DNA from: an uncultured Candidatus Peregrinibacteria bacterium
GTDB taxonomy: Bacteria > Patescibacteriota > Gracilibacteria > Peribacterales > Peribacteraceae
DNA: 42,028 nucleotides
NCBI GenBank assembly: GCA_937863435.1
Contig: CALMES010000075.1
Location: 1-42,028 of the forward strand
Direction: 5' to 3'
A program made the translations under genes and the position numbers. Of the stretch, positions 17,621 to 27,134 are shown piece after piece. Position 1 is the first letter of the stretch. Every line of letters begins with the position of its first letter. A model generated the notes under the pieces. That model saw nothing but the letters and a program-made list of their open reading frames with translations, was not told where the DNA came from and made no database searches.

Positions 17621-17644
17621 CCGCGGCCAGAATGGCCGCTCTGG
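17621..17644 (-). repeat. REP-like palindrome, CCAGAGCGG family, inverted
   Basis: Read on the minus strand: CCAGAGCGGCC, ATTCT, GGCCGCGG. Same flanks as the copies at 8984 and 27108, with a different loop. It lies between fthC and glyA. Confidence 0.65.
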
Positions 17645-17660
17645 AGACTGTAGGTTTTAT

Positions 17661-18232
17661 TTATCGAACATTGATCAATCCGCGATCCGTCACCACGCCA
17701 TCCACCTTTTCATCGTGCGGTTCTACTGGCAAATCCGAAACAAGCTGACATTCAAAACAGATGCCGATGTAACGAGTAGCCGGGTTGATTGTCCGCTGCC
17801 CATGGATCCAGTGATCGTAGCCGCCATTCCCACGGCCCATGCGCAGGCCTTCGCGCGTAAAGGCGCGGCCGGGCGTGATCACCAGATCAATCTTTACGCG
17901 ATCGTACACAGGCGTCGATGTTGGTGGTTCCATCAGATTCGTGATCGGATTTTTCGTGGCTTCCTCGATCGATTTCACAGCGCGAAAGACGAGTGCATTA
18001 TTCTCGATTGCAGGCAGCAAGACGGTGTGACCCTTTTCGAGTGCTGAATGCAGAAACGGCACAATGTCTGGTTCATCGGCAAATGGCACGTAGCCGGTAA
18101 TCGTCATATGTTCGCGTGTGAGCAACTTCTCCAATGTGCGGCACATAATGCGGCTTTCGGTTTCGCGTTGCTTAGCAGAAACGTGTGAGAGGCGTTCTTT
18201 TATGGCCCGGCGGAGTTCGATTTTTGCTTCCA

Positions 18233-18233
<1 letters not shown>
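17661..18233 (-). CDS. 5-formyltetrahydrofolate cyclo-ligase
   Basis: 190 aa. ATP-dependent conversion of 5-formyl-THF (an SHMT by-product and inhibitor) to 5,10-methenyl-THF. The family site is PGRAFTREGLRMGRGNGGYD (usual PG-AFD--G-RLGRG-GYYD). Other marks are an N-terminal basic helix KIELRRAIKERL and the GYVPFADEPDI stretch. The ATG shares its A with the TAA stop of dnaX, so translation is probably coupled. It is placed next to glyA, which fits folate recycling. The symbol fthC/ygfA is used for homologues. Confidence 0.9.
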
Positions 18234-19732
<1,499 letters not shown>

Positions 19733-19742
19733 AGGGGTCAGT

Positions 19743-19748
19743 AGTATA
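19743..19748 (-). promoter_or_regulatory. Putative -10 box of dnaX (TATACT)
   Basis: TATACT then ACTGACCCCT then ATG 19732. Predicts a leader of 3-4 nt at most. Confidence 0.55.
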
Positions 19749-19881
19749 GCATCTTTTCATCATGAATCACGACGGATGAGTGAGGAGAAAGTACATCACA
19801 TTTCAGGTGGTTAGGACATTCATTAAATATCTTTAATATTCCTGTGTTATACTTCCCCTGTTATTTCCTCTTTATCACTTC

Positions 19882-20493
19882 ATGAAACCTTCAACACTCT
19901 CTCTCCTTCTTATTGCGACAGCGACAGTTTTCGCAGCCTGCAGCCCTGTCGATACAACCGGTCTTTCAGCCCAGTCGTCTCGCACGCCAACCGGTAATCC
20001 CGATGGTCTCGTGACAGTGACAGAATACGGCGATTTCCAGTGTCCTGCTTGTAAATCCGCCTACACCATCATCACACAGCCGCTTTTGGAAAAGTACGGC
20101 AAACAGATTCGTTTTGAATTCAAACATTTCCCGCTGCAGACACTGCACGAATACGCCATGGAAGCCGCTCAAGCCAGTGAATGTGCCGCCGATCAGGGCA
20201 AGTTCTGGGAATTTATGGATCTGAATTACAAAAATCAGGAGAAGCTGAGCTCGACACAGTTGCGGACATGGGCAGGCGAATTGCAGCTTGATACGGCATT
20301 GTTCGATCGTTGCGTGCGTTCTGGTATTAAAAAAACGACTGTGAATGCGGACTATACCGCGGGCGAAAAGGCGGGTGTCGATTCCACTCCCACCTATTTT
20401 GTGAATGAGACCAAGATTCCGGCCAACGATCTCACTGCGATCAGCGCGGCGATTGAAGAGGCACTGAAACAGCGGGCTACGACACGGCTCTAA
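19882..20493 (+). CDS. DsbA-like thioredoxin-fold lipoprotein
   Basis: 203 aa. The signal peptide ends in a lipobox (VFAAC, Cys 20), so it is probably a membrane-anchored lipoprotein. The DsbA-type fold has the active site YGDFQCPACKS (CPAC) and the cis-Pro loop DSTPTYFVN. The helical insertion contains KHFPLQTLHEYAMEAAQAS, typical of the DsbA/Frc-like group. The likely job is disulfide formation in exported proteins. ATG 19882 is set by the signal peptide; TATACT lies about 29 nt upstream and the leader is pyrimidine-rich. Confidence 0.88.
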   Translation: MKPSTLSLLLIATATVFAACSPVDTTGLSAQSSRTPTGNPDGLVTVTEYGDFQCPACKSAYTIITQPLLEKYGKQIRFEFKHFPLQTLHEYAMEAAQASECAADQGKFWEFMDLNYKNQEKLSSTQLRTWAGELQLDTALFDRCVRSGIKKTTVNADYTAGEKAGVDSTPTYFVNETKIPANDLTAISAAIEEALKQRATTRL

Positions 20494-20547
20494 GAAAATC
20501 GGTTATCGGCGGACTATTGTTCGTTTCAAGCATACGCAATTGGACAG

Positions 20548-20571
20548 GCGGGAAGGCATTCATCTTCCCGC
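20548..20571. terminator. Hairpin between convergent lipoprotein genes
   Basis: GCGGGAAG and CTTCCCGC form an 8-bp stem around GCATTCAT, followed by TTGGTTCTTGT. The T run is weak, but the position between two convergent genes (stops 20493 and 20635) fits a shared terminator. Confidence 0.55.
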
Positions 20572-20634
20572 TTGGTTCTTGTCGTTAGCCGTTCATGCTT
20601 ATGCAATAAGCGGCAGCCTGATCATGGCTACGCT

Positions 20635-21231
20635 TTACTGCGCCTGTTCCAGCCCCGCCTGTTTGCTGAGCTGAGAGAACGAATAGCTGCGTTTAAGAAC
20701 AGTGTCCCATAGTACAACAGTGCGGTAACTCTCTGGTTTTGTATTGCCTGGAAGTGTGTATTGCTGGGCTCCATAGGCCGACTGAATTTCTCCCAAATCG
20801 ATTGCTGTTTTGTCCGGGAAGGTGACATCGCGCGGATCGACGGCGTTTGTGAGGTATACGTGGAGGTTCAGTCCTGGCTTTGTTTCGAAATCAGACGAAA
20901 AATAGAGTGTCTTCTCAAGAAGCAAAGCGTATCCCTGCACGCCTTCTTTTATACCGATGAATAATCCCATCAGTCCGTTTTGCTGTAACTGACGCGCATT
21001 CGTACTGATGGTCTTGGCCTCATCGATCTTTTTTTCAATCAGATCTTTCATGCCGGGCTGCTGCGTAACCGGATCTTTACTGATGAACAAGTTCGCCAGC
21101 GTGTCAGCTTGCATATCGCCGTAGCGGGAGGCAACGAGCGGATTGCGGTTTTCCTGTGCAATAGACGTAGACGACGTGCAGCCGCTGAGACTGGCGGCAA
21201 GAATGAAGGTAAGCAGAAGACGAAGAGTCAT
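20635..21231 (-). CDS. DM13-domain lipoprotein
   Basis: 198 aa. The signal peptide has the lipobox LSGC (Cys 18). Residues about 90-190 match the DM13 domain: LYFSSDFETKPGLNLHVYLT, then IDLGEIQSAYGAQQYTLPG and a final YRTVVLWDTVLKRSYSFSQL. DM13 domains are extracellular and proposed to be redox-active through a conserved Cys late in the domain; here that place holds Trp (VVLWDTV). A TATAAT box is at 21256-21261, with a 24-nt pyrimidine-rich leader. It is convergent with the DsbA-like lipoprotein. Confidence 0.8.
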   Translation of the reverse strand: MTLRLLLTFILAASLSGCTSSTSIAQENRNPLVASRYGDMQADTLANLFISKDPVTQQPGMKDLIEKKIDEAKTISTNARQLQQNGLMGLFIGIKEGVQGYALLLEKTLYFSSDFETKPGLNLHVYLTNAVDPRDVTFPDKTAIDLGEIQSAYGAQQYTLPGNTKPESYRTVVLWDTVLKRSYSFSQLSKQAGLEQAQ

Positions 21232-21275
21232 AGGAAAAATGAGTAAATCGACATGATTATAGCGTATGTGTCAAA

Positions 21276-23102
21276 TTAGTTCTGTATGACCGGTGGTCCG
21301 GAGGTTGTTTTGATAAACGGAACAGGCGGCAAACCAAGTCCGCCGTACATAAGACCAGCCTTTTCCATTGTCTTGGCAGCTGCACGCAAAGCAGTCAGTT
21401 CACTAATGAATTTCTTATTCCATTCGGATGTTTTTGGCTTGCCGTCGTCATTGGCACAGATGTTAAGCCAGTACAAACGTTTCGGCGGTTGTTCGTTTTC
21501 CATAAACTCGGCAAGCTTCTGCGTTGCTGATGCGTCTTTCACATCCAGATGCAGGTTTGTTGGCTTGTTCCTTGCATGCTCTTTCTTGCGAACATAGTTG
21601 GCGTGCGCGGTTGTTCCATCCAGATTGTCTTCGCGACCGATGTCCAGGCCTCGATCGCCACGCCACTTGGTTCGAATTCTATTTTCTTTGCTGGCACCTT
21701 TGCGTAATTTTTCATTATCCAGATAGCCACGGTTCTCGCACCAGGTGCGATTGTAGATTCCCCAGCGTAGCTGATGAATATTGCGATTGGCATGAGACGA
21801 ACGCAGCAGGCGCTCAACCATGGGGCGCATGCTGGTATCCATATTTTTCACAGTATTGTTCATGGTCTGGTAGGCAACCATCGCTTCTTCCATAGGACTT
21901 TTCTTTTCCTTTGAACCCGGTGCGCCCTTCTTGTCTTTGCGCATGCGTTTTAAGTAATTTTTCATTGAATCAAAATTGGATTTCTCGCTGTCACTCATGG
22001 TTTCCCGGGTTACTTCGGCCTGCTTTATTTTTTCGGATGCGCCTTTCCAGTCTTTCATGTCCAGCAAATGACGGATCGTGAGGAACAGGGGATTCTCCTT
22101 GCGGATGTCGTTTGCTCCCACCAATCGTAAATCCATTTCCTTTACGTAGGCCAAGCGCTCTTTGTACGTCATTTTGGTAAATGCGGCGCGCGGAATAAGG
22201 TTCATGCCACGCACGCGCACTTTGCCGCGCTTTTGGATCTTGCTGACAATGGCATCGTATTTACTAAGGACTTGGTAGCGTTGACGAATGTCGTTGTGAA
22301 TACCGTTATTTAAATATTCTTCTATTTCTTTGCGAGATTTTACTCCATCAAAAATACGTTTTAAGAGTGAGCCAACACGGTCTGCGCTAATAGCTCCATC
22401 TTTTACCGGCCCAGCAAGAATCTGTTTTGCGCGCTTGTGCAAATCCTCATTACCGGTTTCTTTTGAATTTAATGCAGCCTTTGCGCGCGCAACTAAATTT
22501 TTTCTTTTATCGTAATGCATGTTCAAAAACTCTTCTTTATTCTGCATTTTTTGCAATTCAGGATCCATTTTTAGAATATTTTTAAAACGAGGATCTTTTG
22601 TTAGTTCTTCACGTTCTTTCGCTACCTTAATCCATCGATCGACAAAGCTACTCATCTCTCCTGTAATCCATCTCAGTTTTGTTTCAAAGGAAGATTCAGA
22701 ACTGCTTTTTGCTGATGTGTCATAGAATCGATCCATCCATCTTTTTTTGGAGGCTTCAGACATATAGGGAGCGGCTCTACGCATTTCGGCGATGAATTTT
22801 CCATGCAATATCTCACCTTTTTCCACAACTTTTAAACCGCTTTTATTAATAAAATCTTCGCGCCAGTAAATACTTTTTTGATTTTCTTTATCGTCAGTTA
22901 GCTCAAGGTTGGTGAGCCAACTAAGAGTTTCCTTTGTGGAAGATTTATCGCCGAATCCAGTTGCATCCATGATGCTGCGATATCGTCCTTTAAAGGCAAG
23001 AATTGCTTGATATCTTTGTCTCATGCGAGCTTCTTCTGCTGGATTTTTTGTATCAGCTGAATTTATTGATTGCTGTGCCCGGTCAAGTGTTTCAGTGGCC
23101 AT
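21276..23102 (-). CDS. Hypothetical 608-aa helical basic protein
   Basis: I do not recognise a family. The protein is rich in Lys, Arg, Glu and Met with few hydrophobic runs, no signal peptide and no membrane segment, so it is probably cytoplasmic and mostly helical. It has a basic segment near 390-410 (MRKDKKGAPGSKEKKS) and a more ordered C-terminus (KRLYWLNICANDDG; PPVPFIKTT). The first two thirds (genomic 22200-23100) are noticeably more AT-rich than the rest and than the neighbours. ATG 23102 is chosen for the CTATG context and TATACT 13 nt upstream; the frame could open earlier at 23159. It is divergent from dcd. Confidence 0.75.
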   Translation of the reverse strand: MATETLDRAQQSINSADTKNPAEEARMRQRYQAILAFKGRYRSIMDATGFGDKSSTKETLSWLTNLELTDDKENQKSIYWREDFINKSGLKVVEKGEILHGKFIAEMRRAAPYMSEASKKRWMDRFYDTSAKSSSESSFETKLRWITGEMSSFVDRWIKVAKEREELTKDPRFKNILKMDPELQKMQNKEEFLNMHYDKRKNLVARAKAALNSKETGNEDLHKRAKQILAGPVKDGAISADRVGSLLKRIFDGVKSRKEIEEYLNNGIHNDIRQRYQVLSKYDAIVSKIQKRGKVRVRGMNLIPRAAFTKMTYKERLAYVKEMDLRLVGANDIRKENPLFLTIRHLLDMKDWKGASEKIKQAEVTRETMSDSEKSNFDSMKNYLKRMRKDKKGAPGSKEKKSPMEEAMVAYQTMNNTVKNMDTSMRPMVERLLRSSHANRNIHQLRWGIYNRTWCENRGYLDNEKLRKGASKENRIRTKWRGDRGLDIGREDNLDGTTAHANYVRKKEHARNKPTNLHLDVKDASATQKLAEFMENEQPPKRLYWLNICANDDGKPKTSEWNKKFISELTALRAAAKTMEKAGLMYGGLGLPPVPFIKTTSGPPVIQN

Positions 23103-23115
23103 AGAAAGGAAAGCA

Positions 23116-23121
23116 AGTATA
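23116..23121 (-). promoter_or_regulatory. Putative -10 box of the 608-aa gene (TATACT)
   Basis: TATACT, then 13 nt (TGCTTTCCTTTCT), then ATG 23102. Confidence 0.5.
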
Positions 23122-23191
23122 CAACGGATTGAAAATGGGCGCGAAGAAAAGGGTTGCAATTTTGGGGTTCTGAGGTGACTATAGTTTGTGT

Positions 23192-23197
23192 TACACT
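23192..23197 (+). promoter_or_regulatory. Putative -10 box of dcd (TACACT)
   Basis: TACACT, then CCTCTTCCT, then ATG 23207. Predicted leader of 2-3 nt; no Shine-Dalgarno. Confidence 0.5.
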
Positions 23198-23206
23198 CCT
23201 CTTCCT

Positions 23207-23791
23207 ATGATCCTCTCCGATCGCGACATTAAGGCTGTCATCAAATCCGGCCGCGTGAAAATTTCTTCGAGTCACGAAGAGCTCTTTCAGCATATTCATG
23301 CCAGCAGCATGGACTTGCGATTGGGTAATATTTTCAAGGTCTACGAGCACAGCAAGTGCGCATTGCTCGACCCGAAGAACCCTCAGTCGTTTGCCAACAA
23401 CATGCGTGTGATCGATGTCGCCGATGGCGATCCATTTATCATCCAGCCAGGAGAGTTCGTACTTGGTGTCACGCAGGAAACAGTGAGCATTCCAGATGAC
23501 CTGGTTGTTCGCGTGGAAGGCCGCAGCTCACTCGGGCGCCTGGGCATCATCATTCACTCTACTGCCGGATTCGTCGATCCGGGCTTTAGTGGCACCATTA
23601 CCCTTGAAATCAGTAACCTCAACCGTCTGCCGATTGCGCTGTATCCTGGCATGCGTGTCTGTCAGATTGCTTTCGAGACCATGTCGTCTCCGGCCGAAAT
23701 GCCGTATAACCTCAAGCCGTTTAGCAAGTATCAGAACCAGGTATTGCCAGAAGAGAGCAGGTTGAGTATCGATCCGGAATTTGCCAAGTAA
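23207..23791 (+). CDS. dcd: dCTP deaminase
   Basis: 194 aa, the length of E. coli Dcd. Deaminates dCTP to dUTP for dTMP synthesis. The N-terminus MILSDRDIKAVIKSG is typical. The active-site region has VEGRSSLGRLG, then HSTAGFVDPGFSGTITLEIS with the catalytic Glu, and the C-terminal FSKYQNQ nucleotide lid. Some relatives are bifunctional dCTP deaminase/dUTPases; the sequence alone does not settle that. An upstream in-frame ATG (23186) overlaps the -10 box, so 23207 is preferred. Confidence 0.94.
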   Translation: MILSDRDIKAVIKSGRVKISSSHEELFQHIHASSMDLRLGNIFKVYEHSKCALLDPKNPQSFANNMRVIDVADGDPFIIQPGEFVLGVTQETVSIPDDLVVRVEGRSSLGRLGIIIHSTAGFVDPGFSGTITLEISNLNRLPIALYPGMRVCQIAFETMSSPAEMPYNLKPFSKYQNQVLPEESRLSIDPEFAK

Positions 23792-23879
23792 ATTGTGGCG
23801 TTGTTCGTTTGCACCTTTGTAGCGGATTGTCCTACTATGGCCGCCGTCCGTGCATCTTTAATCATGTAACTCTTTCCTC

Positions 23880-24752
23880 ATGAAAGCTCATCACTCTACC
23901 GGTCTGGATCTGGCGAAAATGCTCAAAGGCGGTGTCATTATGGATGTGGTCAACGCCGAGCAGGCCAAGATTGCAGAAGATGCAGGTGCGTGCGCTGTAA
24001 TGGCGCTCGAGCGTGTGCCATCGGACATTCGTGCCCAGGGCGGAGTGGCTCGTATGAGCGATCCGGCTTTGATTGTCGGCATTCAGAAAGCTGTTTCTAT
24101 TCCAGTCATGGCCAAAGTGCGCATCGGTCACACCATGGAAGCGCGTATTCTGGAAGCACTGAAAGTCGACTTCATCGATGAGAGCGAAGTACTCACGCCA
24201 GCCGATCCATTCGACCACGTCGATAAGCGCGAATTCAAGGTGCCGTTTGTGTGCGGAGCAACCAATTTAGGCGAGGCGCTTCGTCGCATAAACGAAGGGG
24301 CAGTGATGATCCGTACGAAAGGGGAGGCGGGAACCGGCAACGTGATCGAAGCGGTGCGTCACCTCAAAATGATCAACAGCGAGATGATCGCACTCCTTAA
24401 AATGTCACCGGCAAAACTTGGTGAATACGCAAAAGCGCAGCGTGTACCATTGGCGTTGGTAAAACAAGTCCGCGAGGCACAGCGCCTGCCCGTTGTCACG
24501 TTCGTGGCCGGTGGCATAGCTACTCCTGCCGATGCTGCCCTCATGATGTCGATGGGAAGCGAAGGAGTGTTCGTCGGTTCAGGAATTTTCAAAGCCAAAG
24601 ATCCCAAAAAAATGGCCAAGGCGATTGTGGAAGCAACTGTGCACTACAAAGATCCGGCGTACGTTGCCAAAATCTCCACCGGTCTTGGAGACGCCATGGC
24701 AGGGCTCGAAATCGGCATGCTGCCAACCAAAATGCAGGAGAGAGGCTGGTAG
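23880..24752 (+). CDS. pdxS: Pyridoxal 5'-phosphate synthase lyase subunit PdxS
   Basis: 290 aa. Makes PLP from ribose-5-phosphate, glyceraldehyde-3-phosphate and ammonia supplied by PdxT. The phosphate-site and catalytic residues are present: [11 protein letters not shown], Lys79 in MAKVRIGH, and Lys147 in [13 protein letters not shown]. The [13 protein letters not shown] and [10 protein letters not shown] phosphate loops follow. It is expected to form a dodecamer. The start lies in a pyrimidine-rich leader (CTCTTTCCTC). It is followed after a 200-nt gap by pdxT and a degenerate pdxT copy. Confidence 0.97.
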   Translation: MKAHHSTGLDLAKMLKGGVIMDVVNAEQAKIAEDAGACAVMALERVPSDIRAQGGVARMSDPALIVGIQKAVSIPVMAKVRIGHTMEARILEALKVDFIDESEVLTPADPFDHVDKREFKVPFVCGATNLGEALRRINEGAVMIRTKGEAGTGNVIEAVRHLKMINSEMIALLKMSPAKLGEYAKAQRVPLALVKQVREAQRLPVVTFVAGGIATPADAALMMSMGSEGVFVGSGIFKAKDPKKMAKAIVEATVHYKDPAYVAKISTGLGDAMAGLEIGMLPTKMQERGW

Positions 24753-24870
24753 CGTCGAGGGTTTGGGCTAGGGATGGGGTTTGGTAATTAAAATGATACG
24801 TCAGTATGTTTTTGGTTACTGGTTTTTAGTTTTTCGTTCCTTGTTTCGGATTTAGTATTTGGTTCTTCGA

Positions 24871-24900
24871 TTTTTTTGTCATTTGTATCTTGTTTCTTAG
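24871..24900. repeat. AGATACAA word repeat, inverted copy
   Basis: Reverse complement contains AAACAAGATACAAATGACAA, close to the string at 12911-12939. The surrounding 24800-24900 is a run of similar T-rich words (TTTAGTATTTGGTTCTTCG type). Confidence 0.5.
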
Positions 24901-24913
24901 TATTTATAAGATT

Positions 24914-24954
24914 GAATTCTGTATTCTCCATACTGAATTCAGTATACTTCGTAC
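24914..24954. repeat. ATTCTG/CATACT word repeat containing the pdxT promoter
   Basis: A string of the words GAATTCTGTATTC, CCATACTGAATTC and AGTATACTTCGTAC. Related strings form the gyrA terminator (8541-8583) and the leader of the oxidoreductase gene (28887-28921). Confidence 0.5.
24943..24948 (+). promoter_or_regulatory. -10 box of pdxT (TATACT, 6 nt before ATG)
   Basis: TATACT then TCGTAC then ATG 24955. This places the predicted transcription start on the A of ATG, giving a leaderless mRNA. Confidence 0.65.
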
Positions 24955-25539
24955 ATGATCATAGGAGTACTCGCATTCCAGGGTGACTTTGCAGAACATA
25001 TCGAGATCTTAACGCGCCTGAAAATCGATTGTATGGAAGTGCGTAACACCCAAGATCTCAAGCTCGTTCAAGGCCTTATAATTCCCGGTGGCGAAAGTAC
25101 GGTGATGGCGAAGTTTTTGGAATCGACCGGTGTCGGTAAAGAAATACAACGCCGTGTGCGCGCCAAAAATCATCCGCTCATTGTCTACGGAACATGTGCG
25201 GGTGCCATACTGCTAGCCAAAGAGGCGACAGGCAAAAATGCGCCAGATACATTGGGACTTTTGGATATCACCATCGAACGCAATGCCTATGGCGCCCAAA
25301 TCTATAGCTTCGAAACAAAATTACTCATTCAAGGAATCAAGCTTCCCATGACTGTCTCATTCATTCGCGCGCCGAAAATTGTGCGGGTGGGCAAGGGAAT
25401 CGAGATTCTGGCGATGTACGAAAAGTCGCCGGTACTGGTACGAAAGGGCAATGTGATGGCGGGAACCTTTCATCCGGAAGTGCGGTCGCAGACGGCTATT
25501 CATGAATTGTTTATTGAGATTGTGAAAACACTGTCTTAA
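24955..25539 (+). CDS. pdxT: Pyridoxal 5'-phosphate synthase glutaminase subunit PdxT
   Basis: 194 aa, normal length. Hydrolyses glutamine and channels ammonia to PdxS. The triad is intact: Cys81 in YGTCAGAILLA, His173 and Glu175 in GTFHPEV. The GGES oxyanion motif (IIPGGESTVM), the RNAYGAQ loop and FIRAP are also present. The start is fixed by the usual MIIGVLAFQGDF N-terminus and the TATACT box 6 nt before it. It is followed after 15 nt by its degenerate paralogue. Confidence 0.97.
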   Translation: MIIGVLAFQGDFAEHIEILTRLKIDCMEVRNTQDLKLVQGLIIPGGESTVMAKFLESTGVGKEIQRRVRAKNHPLIVYGTCAGAILLAKEATGKNAPDTLGLLDITIERNAYGAQIYSFETKLLIQGIKLPMTVSFIRAPKIVRVGKGIEILAMYEKSPVLVRKGNVMAGTFHPEVRSQTAIHELFIEIVKTLS

Positions 25540-25542
25540 TTT

Positions 25543-25548
25543 TATACT
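25543..25548 (+). promoter_or_regulatory. -10 box of the pdxT paralogue (TATACT, 6 nt before ATG)
   Basis: TATACT then TTGAAT then ATG 25555. The spacing is the same as for pdxT, so the copy seems to have its own leaderless promoter. Confidence 0.65.
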
Positions 25549-25554
25549 TTGAAT

Positions 25555-26151
25555 ATGATTATTGGTGTACTGGCAATTCAGAAAGGGTATGCAAAACACA
25601 TTAAGATGCTAAGTCGCCAAGGGTTTTTCTGTATCAAAATCAAGCATCGGGGAGATTTGGCCAATGTACAGGGTCTTGTTATACCGCACGGAAATCTTTC
25701 GACACTACTGTATCGTTTGCATGCTTTGGGCTTTGCTGATGAAATTGCCAGACGGGCGAAGCACAAGAAGCATCCGTTAGTATTATTTGGTCTTGGCTCG
25801 GGTGCGGCAGTACTTGCAAAGAAACTAATTACTGCAAGCGAGTATAAGTCGCTGGGAATTGTCGATATGGTTGTAACTGAAGGGCTATCTGCTCGATTAA
25901 AGCCCATTCAAAAAGATGTACATATCGATGGCATCATGGCTCCGATGCTTGTCACACTCTGGCCAAGTCTTGCAATCACTAGCGCAGGAAAGCATGTCGA
26001 AACTATTGCTCTCTATCAACAAAAGGAAATTGTCGGCGTGCGTAGTGATACGGTGTTTGCGACTCTTTTTGATCCTGTTGATGCATTCAACTTGCACGTG
26101 CTGTTTGGTATGACGGTTGCGATGAAAACGGATTTGGCTGATTATCTGTAG
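25555..26151 (+). CDS. PdxT-like pseudoenzyme (glutaminase triad lost)
   Basis: 198 aa and alignable to PdxT over its full length from MIIGVLAIQKGYAKHI. Every catalytic element is changed: GGES is HGNL, the nucleophile region YGTCAG is FGLGSG (Cys to Gly), RNAYGAQ is EGLSARL, FIRAP is TLWPS, and TFHPEV is TLFDPVD. The frame is intact and has its own -10 box, so this is not an obvious pseudogene. The fold is probably kept while glutamine hydrolysis is lost. Possible roles are a non-catalytic cap on PdxS, a regulator of PdxT docking, or a new binding function. An alternative TTG at 25549 would overlap the -10 box. Confidence 0.85.
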   Translation: MIIGVLAIQKGYAKHIKMLSRQGFFCIKIKHRGDLANVQGLVIPHGNLSTLLYRLHALGFADEIARRAKHKKHPLVLFGLGSGAAVLAKKLITASEYKSLGIVDMVVTEGLSARLKPIQKDVHIDGIMAPMLVTLWPSLAITSAGKHVETIALYQQKEIVGVRSDTVFATLFDPVDAFNLHVLFGMTVAMKTDLADYL

Positions 26152-26157
26152 CGACTA

Positions 26158-27048
26158 TTACACAAAATTCTGCATCAGCTCAGTCACATCGTGAATCTCC
26201 ACTTCTTCCACCGGTGTGGTTTTTTTATCCATGCGCGGCGTTAAGCGTTCATAGAAATTGGGCACGTCTTCCCGGCGATAGAGAATGCCGGTGGAAATAC
26301 GCTTGGTTGTATCGACGGCAAGCGCTCGGGCTTTGGCAAAATCGGATGGATCGTGGCCTTCCTCTTCCACTTTGTAGCAGCGCTCCAGAAGTGTTTCGTG
26401 TGTGGCGAAGTGATTGTACGTCGGACATTCCTGCAGCACGTCCACAAAGGCAAAGCCGCGGTGTGTCATGGCGGCTTTCATGATGCCCGTAAGTTGTTTG
26501 ATATCGCCGGCAAACGCACGGGCGACAAAGGTGGGTTCGAGCGAGAAAATGAAATCCATCGAGTTGATGGTGTGCTCCGGAATACCGTTTGGCGAGGCGT
26601 TCATCGGCTGATTCTGTGGTGTGAGCGAACTGGCCTGACCGGTTGTCAGTCCGTAATTGCCGTTATTATGGAGAACAAACACGATGGGATAATGGCTGCG
26701 TACAGCGTGCACTAAGTGGCCGATTCCTTCCGAAAAACTGGCGCCATCGCCACCGAAAGCAATCACGGGCAAGCGCGGATTGGCGAGCTTTGCCCCAGCG
26801 GCAAATGGGAGAACACGTCCATGAAGGCCATGGAAGCGATAACCCATCAGTTTATCCGATCCATTGCCATGACAACCGACGTCGTAGCACAGCAGTACCT
26901 GCCACGGATGCAGGCCCATTTCCGTGAGCGATTTCTTGATACTTGTCCAAATGCCGTAGTTACCGCAGCCATCGCACCACGTACAGCGGTTGGCGCTGTA
27001 GTATTCTTTCATTTGAACCGGCTGCGATGCATCGAGAGGGATGGGCAT
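26158..27048 (-). CDS. 2-oxoacid:acceptor oxidoreductase, beta (TPP) subunit
   Basis: 296 aa. Binds thiamine diphosphate for oxidative decarboxylation of a 2-oxoacid (2-oxoglutarate, pyruvate or a related acid). The N-terminal cysteine cluster CTWCDGCGNYG fits a [4Fe-4S] site. The TPP motif begins GGDGASFSEGIGH and ends with VLHNNGNYGLTTGQ. LQECPTYNHF is typical of KorB-like subunits. ATG 27048 (MPIPLDASQP) is chosen; the frame runs up to 27138, but that extension reads through a REP palindrome. It is the last gene of the flavodoxin/gamma-alpha/beta operon. Confidence 0.92.
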   Translation of the reverse strand: MPIPLDASQPVQMKEYYSANRCTWCDGCGNYGIWTSIKKSLTEMGLHPWQVLLCYDVGCHGNGSDKLMGYRFHGLHGRVLPFAAGAKLANPRLPVIAFGGDGASFSEGIGHLVHAVRSHYPIVFVLHNNGNYGLTTGQASSLTPQNQPMNASPNGIPEHTINSMDFIFSLEPTFVARAFAGDIKQLTGIMKAAMTHRGFAFVDVLQECPTYNHFATHETLLERCYKVEEEGHDPSDFAKARALAVDTTKRISTGILYRREDVPNFYERLTPRMDKKTTPVEEVEIHDVTELMQNFV

Positions 27049-27107
27049 ATGACGAGGGTTGGGGTTAGGACTGTGGGATGAGGACTTTGGATTCAATAAC
27101 GACATCA

Positions 27108-27132
27108 CCAGAGCGGGCGTTCGCGCCCGCGG
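27108..27132 (+). repeat. REP-like palindrome, CCAGAGCGG family
   Basis: CCAGAGCGGGCG, TT, CGCGCCCGCGG. Compared with the copy at 8984, both stem arms are changed in a compensating way (GCGGGCG/CGCCCGC). It lies in the 86-nt gap inside the oxidoreductase operon. Confidence 0.65.
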
Positions 27133-27134
27133 TT

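Noticed and set aside
25555-26151. pdxT copy as a pseudogene
   Set aside because: The frame is intact over the full family length, codon use looks normal and it has its own -10 box; loss is confined to catalytic positions.
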